A program made the position numbers and the translations under genes. Shown here piece by piece: positions 26,773 to 34,921 of a DNA stretch of 35,582 nucleotides. The notes under the pieces are model-generated. The model did not search any database, was not told where the DNA came from, and saw nothing but the letters and a program-made list of their open reading frames with translations. The DNA comes from Tateyamaria sp. syn59 (GTDB taxonomy: Bacteria > Pseudomonadota > Alphaproteobacteria > Rhodobacterales > Rhodobacteraceae): NCBI RefSeq assembly GCF_007995245.1, contig NZ_VCBA01000021.1:1-35582 (forward strand), read 5' to 3'. The number at the start of each line of letters is the position of its first letter. Within the stretch, counting starts at the first letter, position 1.

Positions 26773-26796
26773 TAAGGCGGATACTGATCCGCCTTA
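26773..26796. terminator. Shared hairpin between convergent PCu(A)C and cobB genes
   Basis: A perfect 10-bp stem TAAGGCGGAT-ACTG-ATCCGCCTTA. Its right arm contains the cobB stop codon (26794-26796). No U-tract on either side, so it is a weak intrinsic terminator at best, or an RNA 3'-end stabiliser. Confidence 0.55.
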
Positions 26797-27492
26797 CGTG
26801 GCCAGGATCTCGTCCACCCAGGCAGGCACGGTTTCCGAAGCGCGGCCCGGTCGGGTATCCGCAAACAGACCGACATTCTCGCCCGGATCAAGGTTCATCT
26901 CGACCGTGTGCGCGCCGACATGGCGCGCCATCTGCACGAACCCGGCCGCAGGATAGACATTGCCTGACGTGCCGATGGCGACAAAGATGTCAGCCTGTGC
27001 CAGCGCCCGCTCAATCCGCTCCATGTGGTACGGGATTTCGCCAAACCAGACGATGTCCGGTCGGGCCGTGGGCGCGCCACATCGTGGACAGTCGTGAGCG
27101 ACCGTCATCGCCAACGGGGCGGGCCACCGGTGTTCACAGCTTGCGCATAGCGCTGAATTCAACGCGCCGTGCATGTGGATGACATTGCTGCTGCCGCCCT
27201 TTTCGTGCAGGTCGTCTACATTTTGTGTCACAAGGGTAACCGCGCCCGCGTGCTCTGCCTGCAGCCGGGCAAGGGCGGCATGTGCAGCATTGGGCACGGC
27301 CTCTGCCGCCTGGCTTCTTCGGGCGTTGTAAAAGTCCACCACCAGCTGCGGGTTGCGCGCAAAACCTTCGGGCGTGGCGACATCCTCGATCCGGTGCTGC
27401 GCCCACAAACCACCCTCATCGCGAAAGGTGCCAAGGCCGCTTTCGGCGGAAATGCCTGCGCCGGTCAGGATCACGATGGAGGATGCGGACAT
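26794..27492 (-). CDS. cobB: Sir2-family NAD-dependent protein deacylase CobB
   Basis: 232 residues. GAGISAESGLGTFRD (NAD site, ~11-25), TQNVDDLHEKGG, the catalytic His in HMHG, a zinc finger (CASC...CPRC) and VAIGTSGNVYPAAGF are in order. The helix FYNARRSQ has the Tyr-X-X-Arg pair that marks class III sirtuins (SIRT5/CobB), which prefer acidic acyl groups such as succinyl-lysine as well as acetyl. It would reset acyl-lysines on metabolic enzymes. It converges with the copper chaperone gene. Confidence 0.94.
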   Translation of the reverse strand: MSASSIVILTGAGISAESGLGTFRDEGGLWAQHRIEDVATPEGFARNPQLVVDFYNARRSQAAEAVPNAAHAALARLQAEHAGAVTLVTQNVDDLHEKGGSSNVIHMHGALNSALCASCEHRWPAPLAMTVAHDCPRCGAPTARPDIVWFGEIPYHMERIERALAQADIFVAIGTSGNVYPAAGFVQMARHVGAHTVEMNLDPGENVGLFADTRPGRASETVPAWVDEILAT

Positions 27493-27522
27493 GCCCTGTC
27501 TCCGTGTCTCATTTCGCTTCGG

Positions 27523-28500
27523 TCAAGCGTCCAGCAGGCGCAATTCGCCCGCCAGCCATGGCAGTTGGGCCAGCGCCGGATCCATCATGTGGGTCTTGAT
27601 CAGCCTGCGCATGGTGTTGGCGACATCCGTCGGCACCTCGCCCGCCCAGTCGGCGCTGGCATAGAGCGATATGGTGCGTGAAAACGGCTTGAAGGGCAGG
27701 GGGAACGCATCGACCTGATCGTGAAAGCGGCCCGCGCGCATGTAGCCCAGCGGTGTGGTCACGGCCCAGCCGATCCGCCGCGCCACCATGGCCATCAGGG
27801 CCAGGTGGCTGCCGATCTCGAACCGATCTGTAAAGCTAAGCTTCTGCCGCGCCAGATGTGCCTCGATCTGGCGCGAGATCAGTTGCTCACGCTCGTATCG
27901 CAGAAAGGGCAGATCCGGGAGGATTGCCATCGGGTCGTTGTTGCGCACCACGCCACGCGGCGCGACCAGGATGAACGGATCACGGGCGAGCGGATACTCC
28001 AGTACGCCATCGCGCATCGTGCCGTCGCTGGCCGAGATGGCGATGTGCAGGCTCTTGTCGGCGATGGCTTGCAGAATTTCGTGGCTTGGCGCCGTCGCTA
28101 GCGTGAATTTGCAGCGGGTCAGGCTGTCGGCCAGGATCGTCACCAATCGGGGCGTCAGATCGTTTTCAAAATCGTCAATGACCCCGATGGACAGGGCCGA
28201 CAGGTGAGCAAGATCCATGACCGTCAACTCTGACTGCGCCAGCCGCAATTGCGACAGCGCCGCCTCCGCCCGCGCCAGAAAGCTGGTGCCTGCAGGCGTC
28301 AGACGCATGGGTCGTTTGCCGTGATCGACCAGATCGGTGGCAAGGGCCGTTTCCAGGTTGCGCAATTGCTGGCTGACCGCCGGTTGGCTCAGCCCGGTGA
28401 CAGCCGCCGCCTGAGCGACAGATCCGGTGGCGGCCAGCGCTTCGAACACTTCCAGACCGCGCAGTGTGACGCCCTTGCTCAGCATGTTCTGCCCCATCAA
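27523..28500 (-). CDS. LysR-family transcriptional regulator
   Basis: 325 residues. The N-terminal HTH (LRGLEVFEALAATGSVAQAAAVTGLSQPAVSQQLRNLETAL) and helical linker are typical, followed by a periplasmic-binding-like effector domain (LSIGVIDDFENDLTPRLV, ILVAPRGVV, AVTTPLGYM). It starts at one of two ATGs at 28500 or 28497, with MLSKGV at 28485 also possible. It is divergent from a nitrilase-family gene with a 133-base shared intergenic region containing LysR-type T-N11-A dyads, so it probably controls that gene and itself. The inducer is unknown. Confidence 0.9.
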   Translation of the reverse strand: MMGQNMLSKGVTLRGLEVFEALAATGSVAQAAAVTGLSQPAVSQQLRNLETALATDLVDHGKRPMRLTPAGTSFLARAEAALSQLRLAQSELTVMDLAHLSALSIGVIDDFENDLTPRLVTILADSLTRCKFTLATAPSHEILQAIADKSLHIAISASDGTMRDGVLEYPLARDPFILVAPRGVVRNNDPMAILPDLPFLRYEREQLISRQIEAHLARQKLSFTDRFEIGSHLALMAMVARRIGWAVTTPLGYMRAGRFHDQVDAFPLPFKPFSRTISLYASADWAGEVPTDVANTMRRLIKTHMMDPALAQLPWLAGELRLLDA

Positions 28501-28568
28501 GTTTCATGATCTTTGAATGTGCCGATGGCCCCTTGGTCAAGAAAAATGTGCGTTTGGCCCGCTTTAAT

Positions 28569-28583
28569 TTTCAAAAAATGAAA
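28569..28583. promoter_or_regulatory. LysR-type T-N11-A dyad
   Basis: TTTCA-N5-TGAAA in the divergent region between the LysR gene and the nitrilase-family gene. The inner T (28570) and A (28582) give the T-N11-A form. A looser TTCA-N7-TGAA lies at about 28504-28518. Confidence 0.5.
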
Positions 28584-28633
28584 GGGGTGCCGCGCATCTT
28601 GCGCCGCGTGCCTTGCGCGGGGCACAACAGGGT

Positions 28634-29524
28634 ATGAAGATCGCGACCGCCTCTTACCCTCTTGATGTCCTGCCCAGTTGGGCCGCATACGAGGACAAGC
28701 TGACGGCTTGGGTTGCCGAGGCAGTCGAGGCGGGCGCGCAGTTGCTCGTTTTCCCTGAATATGGCGCGATGGAACTGGCAACGCTGGCAGGCCCTGACGT
28801 TGCAGGCGATCTTGAGGCATCCCTGTTCGCTGTGGCGGATCGCTTGGAAGAGGCGGACGCGCTGCACGCGCATCTGGCCTCGCAATTCAGCGTTCATATC
28901 CTTGCGGCATCCGCGCCCGCCACGCGCGATCTGCCCGGTGGGATCGACCGCCCGGTCAACCGCGCTCGGTTTTTCGCGCCCGGCGGCGCGGCAGGGTGGC
29001 AAGACAAGCAGATCATGACCCGCTTTGAGGCGGAGACCTGGAATGTTGCGCCCGGTGGTCCCCTTCGTCTGTTCGACACGAGCCTGGGAAAGATCGGCGT
29101 GCTGATCTGCTACGACTGCGAATTTCCCTTGCTTGGTCACGCATTGTCCGACGCCGACATCTTGCTGATCCCGTCGGTGACCGAAGCGCTTTCGGGATAT
29201 TCCCGCGTTCGGATCGGCGCGCAGGCGCGAGCGCTCGAAAACCAGTGCGTGACGGTGATGTCCTCTGTCGTCGGCGCGGCGCCCTGGTCGGAAGCCGTTG
29301 ACATGTCGGTGGGCGCTGGCGGTATCTATGGCCCCCCTGACACAGGTTTTCCCGATACTGGCGTCATTGCACAAGGCGCCCTGAACGAGCCCGGCTGGGT
29401 CTATGGCGACGTCGACCTGTCCGCCATCGCGGCCGTGCGCGCCGACGGCGTCGTGCTTAACCGCCGGGACTGGGCGCTGCAGGATGGTCGTGCCGATCCG
29501 GTCACAGTCGTGACACTGGCCTGA
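28634..29524 (+). CDS. Carbon-nitrogen hydrolase (nitrilase superfamily)
   Basis: 296 residues. The catalytic triad is visible: Glu in LLVFPEYGAME (~43), Lys in GWQDKQIMTRFE (~125) and Cys in GVLICYDCEFP (~161). The domain hydrolyses nitriles or, more often, amides; members include omega-amidases and carbamoylputrescine amidase. RVRIGAQARALENQC is the usual tetramer-helix region. Substrate not predictable. The ATG at 28634 begins MKIATASYPLD, the normal family start. Divergent from the LysR gene and likely under its control. Confidence 0.88.
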   Translation: MKIATASYPLDVLPSWAAYEDKLTAWVAEAVEAGAQLLVFPEYGAMELATLAGPDVAGDLEASLFAVADRLEEADALHAHLASQFSVHILAASAPATRDLPGGIDRPVNRARFFAPGGAAGWQDKQIMTRFEAETWNVAPGGPLRLFDTSLGKIGVLICYDCEFPLLGHALSDADILLIPSVTEALSGYSRVRIGAQARALENQCVTVMSSVVGAAPWSEAVDMSVGAGGIYGPPDTGFPDTGVIAQGALNEPGWVYGDVDLSAIAAVRADGVVLNRRDWALQDGRADPVTVVTLA

Positions 29525-29605
29525 TTAGCCCTTGAATTATGGGGCGCGGAGGCGCATTTAGTGGCGCGTCCGCAACTTGGCGGGCTGTGTAACGAAGGAG
29601 AGACC

Positions 29606-29824
29606 ATGGCCAAGGAAGATACGCTCGAATTTCCCGGTGTCGTGAAGGAACTCCTGCCCAATGCGACGTTTCGGGTCGAGCTTGAGAATGGCCATGAGAT
29701 CATCGCACACACGGCAGGAAAAATGCGCAAGAACCGTATCCGCGTTCTGGCAGGCGACAAAGTGCAGGTCGAGATGACCCCCTACGATCTGACCAAGGGT
29801 CGGATCAACTACCGCTTCAAGTAA
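29606..29824 (+). CDS. infA: Translation initiation factor IF-1
   Basis: 72 residues. [35 protein letters not shown] is the S1-like OB fold of IF-1, which binds the ribosomal A site during initiation. AAGGAG at 29595-29600 is 5 bases before the ATG. Confidence 0.98.
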   Translation: MAKEDTLEFPGVVKELLPNATFRVELENGHEIIAHTAGKMRKNRIRVLAGDKVQVEMTPYDLTKGRINYRFK

Positions 29825-30019
29825 CCGTACGCTCCGTTAACGGTTGGGTTTGGTGCACAAACGGCGCACGCCCTGTGCACAGGGTGTGTACGGGTTCTGC
29901 ATTGCCGGTTTTCGCGTGTTAACCATATTTACAAGGGCCGAGCGGACTGGCATGACACCCGCTGTCGCGCGCATGCTGATGCAGCGCACGCATGGGTCAG
30001 ACACGGGTTAGGATCAGCG
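29825..30019. other. infA-maf intergenic region with palindromes and a possible maf promoter
   Basis: 195 bases without a gene. It has a CCGTTAACGG palindrome and AACCGT/ACGGTT arms soon after infA (possible terminator stem), and a perfect 14-bp palindrome CCCTGTGCACAGGG at 29871-29884. A possible maf promoter is TTGCCG (29902-29907), 16 bases, CATATT (29924-29929). Confidence 0.4.
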
Positions 30020-30586
30020 ATGTTCATCCTCGGATCGGGAAGCCCGCGACGGCTTGAACTGCTCGCACAATTTGGGATCGTACCCGATGACGTGCGCCCG
30101 CCTGACATCGACGAAACCCCCAGTAAGGGCGAGTTGCCGCGACCCTATTGCGCCCGCATGGCGCGCGAGAAAGTGGCGGCAGTCACGGCTGACAAAAGCG
30201 ATGTCGTCCTGTGTGCAGACACCACCGTCGCCCTTGGACGCCGCATTCTGGGCAAGCCCGCCGACAAGGACGAGGCGGCGTCCTTTCTGCGCCTGATGTC
30301 CGGTCGACGCCACCGTGTGATCACGGCCGTTGCGGTTCGCAAGGGTGACCAGATTTGGGAACGCGATGTGGTCAGTACCGTCAAGATGAAACCTTTGTCA
30401 GAGCCAGAATTGGCTGGCTATCTGGCCACGGAGGATTGGCAAGGCAAGGCAGGTGGCTATGCCATCCAAGGGCCTGCTGGTGCGCTTATCCCATGGATTT
30501 CAGGGTCTTTTTCCGCCATCGTCGGCTTGCCATTGGCTGAAACAGCTGGGCTGTTGCAAGCCGCTGGGATGAGGGTCTGGAGATGA
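30020..30586 (+). CDS. maf: Maf-family nucleotide pyrophosphatase
   Basis: 188 residues. [15 protein letters not shown] (N-terminal Maf signature), [24 protein letters not shown] and [15 protein letters not shown] match Maf proteins, which hydrolyse dTTP/UTP or modified nucleotides and are linked to septum control. The GGYAIQG form suits the dTTP/UTP (YhdE-like) group. AGGATCAGCG precedes the ATG. Its stop overlaps the RNase gene (ATGA). Confidence 0.95.
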   Translation: MFILGSGSPRRLELLAQFGIVPDDVRPPDIDETPSKGELPRPYCARMAREKVAAVTADKSDVVLCADTTVALGRRILGKPADKDEAASFLRLMSGRRHRVITAVAVRKGDQIWERDVVSTVKMKPLSEPELAGYLATEDWQGKAGGYAIQGPAGALIPWISGSFSAIVGLPLAETAGLLQAAGMRVWR

Positions 30587-31605
30587 AGGGCCGTGAAATC
30601 TTGCTTGGCCATATCAATGGGCGCGAAGCCGCTGCCCTAATGGTCGACGGGCGGCTGGATGACCTCTTGGTCGACGCAGATGCCCCGCGACCCGGCACGA
30701 TCTACCGCGCCGTGACCGACAGGCCGGTCAAAGGTCAGGGGGGCATCTTTCTCAAAACCCCGGATGGCTCCGCCTACCTGCGCGGTGTCAAGGGCATCGG
30801 GGCGGGGGAGGTCCTGCAGGTGCAGGTCACGGGCTATGCCGAACCGGGCAAGGCAATTCCCGTGTCGCACAAGCTTCTCTTTAAGAGCCGCTACGCCATC
30901 ATCACGCCCGAGGCGCCGGGTTTGAATCTGTCGCGCAGCATCCGCGACGACGATATACGCGACGCGCTGCTTGCGCTGGCCCATGACAGGATGGAAGGCA
31001 GCGACATGGGCCTCATCCTGCGGTCAGCCGCCGCGGACGCTGCGGCTGACGAGGTGCTCGATGACATCACGGCCATGCGCCAACTCGCCGAACAAGTCAC
31101 CGCAGACAACGGCACCGCACCCGACATCCTGACCGAAGGCGACGGACCTCATGTCCTGGCCTGGAGGGACTGGGTTGAACCTGCGCAAGTCGTGACGACA
31201 TCCGGTTGTTTCGAGGCGCAGAGCGTTCTGGACGCGATAGATGCCGTCCGGACTGGCGCGATCCCGCTGGATGGCGGTGCCACCATGTATGTCGAAGCCA
31301 CACGCGCTTTGATCGCGGTGGACGTGAACACGGGCGCTGACGGATCCTTTGCGGCAGGATTGCGCGCAAACCTCGCATGCGCCCGTGCGCTGCCATCGGC
31401 TTTGCGCGTGCTGGGTCTGGGCGGGCAGATCACCATAGACTTGGCGCCCATGCCGAAAAAGGAACGCGCGACATTCGAAACTGCACTTCGGGCTGCGTTG
31501 CGCCGCGATGATATTGATACCGTTATGGCTGGCTGGACGCCCTTGGGGCATTTCGAGTTGCAACGCAAACGCGCCCGCCCGGCCCTCGCGGAGGTGGTGA
31601 AATGA
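30583..31605 (+). CDS. Ribonuclease E/G family protein (short form)
   Basis: 340 residues. [11 protein letters not shown] and [31 protein letters not shown] correspond to the DNase I-like catalytic region of RNase E/G, with the conserved Asp in VDVN and in IDLAP. The N-terminal part holds a reduced S1-like segment ([12 protein letters not shown]...GEVLQVQV). At 340 residues it is shorter than RNase G (~490) and lacks the Zn-link and small domain, so oligomeric state and activity may differ. It overlaps maf and yacG by four bases each (ATGA), so the three are translationally coupled. Confidence 0.85.
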   Translation: MKGREILLGHINGREAAALMVDGRLDDLLVDADAPRPGTIYRAVTDRPVKGQGGIFLKTPDGSAYLRGVKGIGAGEVLQVQVTGYAEPGKAIPVSHKLLFKSRYAIITPEAPGLNLSRSIRDDDIRDALLALAHDRMEGSDMGLILRSAAADAAADEVLDDITAMRQLAEQVTADNGTAPDILTEGDGPHVLAWRDWVEPAQVVTTSGCFEAQSVLDAIDAVRTGAIPLDGGATMYVEATRALIAVDVNTGADGSFAAGLRANLACARALPSALRVLGLGGQITIDLAPMPKKERATFETALRAALRRDDIDTVMAGWTPLGHFELQRKRARPALAEVVK

Positions 31606-31772
31606 GCTGCCCGATTTGCGCCCAAGAGACTGATCTGAAGTACCGCCCATTTTGTTCGCGTCGCTGCGCTGACATTGATCTGGCACGTTGGATGAACGGT
31701 GGCTACGCAGTGCCGTCGCAGCGCGAGGACAACGAGGGTTCGGCCATTGATGAAGGCCCGTTAACGCACTAG
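31602..31772 (+). CDS. yacG: DNA gyrase inhibitor YacG
   Basis: 56 residues. A zinc ribbon is formed by CPIC (Cys 3/6) and FCSRRC (Cys 18/22), followed by ADIDLARWMNGGYAVP, the YacG signature. YacG binds GyrB and inhibits gyrase in E. coli. The ATG overlaps the RNase stop (ATGA). Short acidic tail. Confidence 0.93.
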   Translation: MSCPICAQETDLKYRPFCSRRCADIDLARWMNGGYAVPSQREDNEGSAIDEGPLTH

Positions 31773-31853
31773 AAAATTGGTGCGATTTTCCTATGGACAG
31801 TCCACGGTGATGCGCTTATCACGCGTGCACCCGAAGCCGCAGGCTTCACCCGT

Positions 31854-31928
31854 GCCCGGGTAGCTCAGGGGTAGAGCAGTGGATTGAAAATCCTCGTGTC
31901 GGTGGTTCGATTCCGCCCCCGGGCACCA
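31854..31928 (+). tRNA. tRNA-Phe (GAA)
   Basis: 75 bases with the CCA encoded. The acceptor GCCCGGG/CCCGGGC, D stem GCTC/GAGC, anticodon loop TTGAAAA (anticodon GAA), and T arm GGTGG-TTCGATT-CCGCC all fold. The anticodon stem GTGGA/TCCTC contains one T-T mismatch at position 28:42. The AT-richer accessory region starts immediately downstream, as is common for tRNA integration sites. Confidence 0.97.
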
Positions 31929-32014
31929 TTTAAATCAAGTAAAAACATTAGCTTGCTGGATTTCTGCGATGCAGCGAAAATCGCTAGAATTCGCGAAAAC
32001 CCTTATCACAGTGT

Positions 32015-32093
32015 TAGCACAGTTTGAAAAACGCCTGTTAGCACAGTGTGTTGTGAGCGCCGCGCCGTGCACCTAGCACAGTTCTAGCACAGC
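32015..32093 (+). repeat. Four TAGCACAG direct repeats near the tRNA-Phe 3' end
   Basis: TAGCACAGT at 32015-32023, 32039-32047 and 32074-32082, and TAGCACAGC at 32085-32093. Spacings are 24, 35 and 11 bases. Their place 90-165 bases from the tRNA end suits integrase arm-type sites of an attachment site, or iterons. The surrounding stretch 31929-32196 has no gene. Confidence 0.6.
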
Positions 32094-32196
32094 AGCCTAG
32101 CAACGCTCCTTGCCGTGCTTATGGTGCTTTTGGAGTGATGATGCGGTGTTAGGATGTTGAATTTGTTGGATAAAGTTTCAACCTTGAAGGCCGAAA

Positions 32197-34374
32197 CTAG
32201 TTAGAGCCAAAAATCCCCCGTCTAGTCCTTGTAATCGTATCGACAATCTCACCTTGGTAAAGTTCTGCGTCCAAAACCAAGAGTGCTCTATGTGGAAGCA
32301 TGCTATTGCGCTTCGGCTCCAGTAAAACGTTCTCCGAAAGTTTTACTGAGTGAATTAAGCGGTAGTTCTCCTGAATAGATAGACAGAAAGCCTCCCAATC
32401 ACCCTCAACAAAGCTCTGTAACCAAGGAATATCCAAGGCTGGCTTGGCGATACCCCGCTCACCATCCTTGTTTATCAAAGACAAAAGGTCCCGTCTGTTG
32501 AATGCTGCTTGGCCAACCTTCAAGAGGCTATGCGCAAACAACGCAACGTCGAACCCGCCCTCCTCTCCGTCCAAAACAATGTCTTCGAGAACAAGCCGCT
32601 CAAGCAAAGGGACCAACGCGTCTTGTATGGTTGCGTTTTCGCGGAAGTAAGAATCCAGAACGTTGATCAAATATGCGGTGGGTTCAGACGCCAAAGCTGT
32701 AGCCATCGCTAGTTCGGGCACCACGTTCCGGCCCTTAGGGAGTTCTTTTGGCAAACGGCCTAATTTCACCAAATATTCGGCGGCCATAAACTCTTGGATG
32801 GTCTTATGAGAAAACTCGTAGTCCCCTCGTCTTCCGGTTTTGACGAATAGACTTGTGTGCTCTTCGAGAGACTGAACAACACTCTGCATGTCTATTCTGC
32901 CCAATCGGAAGCGGCCACGTAGAGCTTTCAGCAACGCCGAAACATCGAACTCCGAAAAGGTCGAACGGCCTGTCTCAAAAGAAGCATAAAAAGCGAAGCG
33001 CTCTAAAAACTCACGTTTACGTTGTCGGTTGAAAACACTTCCTCGCTTATCTCGGATGACAACTCTGTCATCATCCCATTCCTCAATCATGATATCCGTC
33101 ATTTTCTGATAAAGGTCTCGCGGGTTGGAGGGAACGTCTCCTGTTCTTTCATAAATGGAGCAGATGTAAGCTAGAATGATGGGCCTCATTGCAACATCGC
33201 TATAGCCTTTCTCATCAATTGCCTGACGAACCGCACTTTGATCTGATCGGCCAGGAATCCACTTTTTGACAAACGTGTTGATCTGGGAAGATGTCATCGG
33301 CGCGATCTGATAGTCTACGAACTCCCGTGGCATGGAAGAGAGCTCCCCTGTGCGGCACGTAAGAATGAAACGTATGCCAGGGCATCTTCGAGCTAACTTG
33401 TCTAGTTCCTCAATTACCTCACCCTTCGTCGCAATGGTGCCTGCCTCATCCAGGCCGTCCAAAAGAACGATTGCGGAGATATCTGAAAGCGCCTTTAGAA
33501 TGCGATCTTCTAGGTAATTTTCGGCCTCTTTGCGTAGCTCAGGTAGAACATCGAGCAGGATGGTGTTCTCAGCATCGATTTTTAAACCCAATTCTTGTCT
33601 GATTAAGGTTCTTACAAACCGTCCCTTGGTGTGAGACGTTCTAGCGTCTCGAAAACGTAGCAAAACCAAAGCAGAGTGTGCTTTGGTTGTCTCGGGCCGA
33701 GCCTTGAGAAATGAGTTGGCAAAATTTCTCAGAGCAGTGGTCTTACCAGCACCTGCGCCTCCCAAGATAACTAGATTATGGTCCTTCGAGGTAAGCACCT
33801 CATCTACTGGAATTTTAGCCCTCTTCTCTTTTTCTGAAACATGTCGTCCGATCGGGACTAAGAACATATCGAGAGGTATGTAGGCGTCATTTATTTCTTT
33901 GCCGTGGGGCATTTCGCGAAAGTAGACAAGTTCGCTCCAAGACGAGACTCGTTGCATGTGGTCGATCAATAGATCAGTAACTTTTGAGCCTTCCAGGTTG
34001 CTCAAATCCGACAAGGTTTTCGAGCGCGCCTTGTCTGCATCCTCGATGGATAATTTGTGGCTAGCGACAAGTTCGCTGATGTCCTTATTTTTCTTGCTTT
34101 TGATAAAATCTGAAACTTCGTCCTTAACCAGGCCGACAGCCTTTCGGATTAGTTCCGTTGAAAGCACGTCTAGAACCAATTCGATCTCCCAAGGACTGTT
34201 TGGATAAGCCAAGCTGCTTGTCATGTTTGCCGCGATGGACCGGCGCTGATCAAGGAAATTGTCAGACAGTGTAGGCTGAATTCTATGATATGGTATTTGG
34301 TCAGCCGCTGATTCAAGCTTGGGCAACATGAGTGAAGCTTCCAAGCCTACACACTTTTCAGTCGCTCTCCCCAT
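32197..34374 (-). CDS. NACHT-domain STAND NTPase (bacterial NLR-like, probable anti-phage protein)
   Basis: About 725 residues. A helical N-terminal region (~1-165) precedes YIPLDMFLVPIGR and the NACHT core: Walker A GGAGAGKTT (~205-213), Walker B VLLDGLDEAG (~303-312), sensor-1 ILTCR (~337-341), APMTSSQINTFVKKW and the winged-helix motif FSHKTIQEFMAAEYL (~521-535). A C-terminal region of ~190 residues follows, too short for TPR, WD40 or LRR arrays. Such proteins oligomerise on sensing infection in bacterial NLR-type defence. I recognise no effector domain (nuclease, TIR, protease). Start uncertain: 34374, 34329 (GGAAG 8 bases upstream) or a GTG at 34437. AT-rich relative to the core genes. 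Confidence 0.85.
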   Translation of the reverse strand: MGRATEKCVGLEASLMLPKLESAADQIPYHRIQPTLSDNFLDQRRSIAANMTSSLAYPNSPWEIELVLDVLSTELIRKAVGLVKDEVSDFIKSKKNKDISELVASHKLSIEDADKARSKTLSDLSNLEGSKVTDLLIDHMQRVSSWSELVYFREMPHGKEINDAYIPLDMFLVPIGRHVSEKEKRAKIPVDEVLTSKDHNLVILGGAGAGKTTALRNFANSFLKARPETTKAHSALVLLRFRDARTSHTKGRFVRTLIRQELGLKIDAENTILLDVLPELRKEAENYLEDRILKALSDISAIVLLDGLDEAGTIATKGEVIEELDKLARRCPGIRFILTCRTGELSSMPREFVDYQIAPMTSSQINTFVKKWIPGRSDQSAVRQAIDEKGYSDVAMRPIILAYICSIYERTGDVPSNPRDLYQKMTDIMIEEWDDDRVVIRDKRGSVFNRQRKREFLERFAFYASFETGRSTFSEFDVSALLKALRGRFRLGRIDMQSVVQSLEEHTSLFVKTGRRGDYEFSHKTIQEFMAAEYLVKLGRLPKELPKGRNVVPELAMATALASEPTAYLINVLDSYFRENATIQDALVPLLERLVLEDIVLDGEEGGFDVALFAHSLLKVGQAAFNRRDLLSLINKDGERGIAKPALDIPWLQSFVEGDWEAFCLSIQENYRLIHSVKLSENVLLEPKRNSMLPHRALLVLDAELYQGEIVDTITRTRRGIFGSN

Positions 34375-34417
34375 CACATCGCCATAACTGCTTTGGACCC
34401 CACAGCAAGAGGTCCCC

Positions 34418-34765
34418 ATGGCGTCAACCGAAGACACCGAGATAGCCCAACTGAACGATGCATTTCGAAAGGGTGATCCAAGCGTGCCAGGGCAACGGTT
34501 TGTGACCGCTGGGGTGGTTCACCTGCTGAAACAACTGGATGTCCCCACTGAGATGCTGATCCAAAAGGTTGCTCAGTTCGATGATTTCACTGACGACACC
34601 GACCCACATGGCGAATATGACTTCGGCGCGTTTGAATTGCATGGGCATCAACTGTTCTGGAAGGTTGATGCGTATGACACCGACTATGCGATGGGTTCCG
34701 ATGATCCCACGGACCTCAGCAAGACCCGCCGAGTGCTCACCATCATGCTGGCTCACGAATGGTAA
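34418..34765 (+). CDS. DUF3768-like small protein
   Basis: 115 residues, acidic, soluble. FVTAGVVHLLKQ, then QFDDFTDDTDPHGEYDFGAFELHGHQLFWKVDAYDTDYAMGSDDPTDLSKTRRVLTIMLAHEW read like DUF3768 proteins (GE.DFG, FWKIDYYD, GS.DP, RVLTIMLA.E). The family is common on plasmids and islands of alphaproteobacteria and has no established function. An AGAGG lies 5 bases before the ATG. It is divergent from the NACHT gene, with 43 bases between the chosen start codons, so the two promoters would overlap. A weak terminator follows. Confidence 0.7.
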   Translation: MASTEDTEIAQLNDAFRKGDPSVPGQRFVTAGVVHLLKQLDVPTEMLIQKVAQFDDFTDDTDPHGEYDFGAFELHGHQLFWKVDAYDTDYAMGSDDPTDLSKTRRVLTIMLAHEW

Positions 34766-34785
34766 GCTGGCCCTGTAAGAACTCA

Positions 34786-34810
34786 GAAAGACTTTCGTGA
34801 GGAAAGTTTT
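34786..34810 (+). terminator. Possible terminator of the DUF3768-like gene
   Basis: ACTTTC-GTGAG-GAAAGT (34791-34807) followed by TTT. An alternative hairpin GAAAG-A-CTTTC (34786-34796) competes for the same CTTTC. Confidence 0.4.
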
Positions 34811-34921
34811 GGGGAGTATTTCTGAGGAAACGCGTGTGTGGGTGGAGGAAAAAACCTGATTTAATCAACTTTTGTGCTGCTCGACATTCAGTTTTGCCGG
34901 GAATTGATTTGCCTCAAACGT

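Noticed and set aside
32015..32093. Repeats near the tRNA considered as a CRISPR array
   Set aside because: Repeat units are only 8-9 bases with uneven spacing (24, 35, 11); there are no cas genes.
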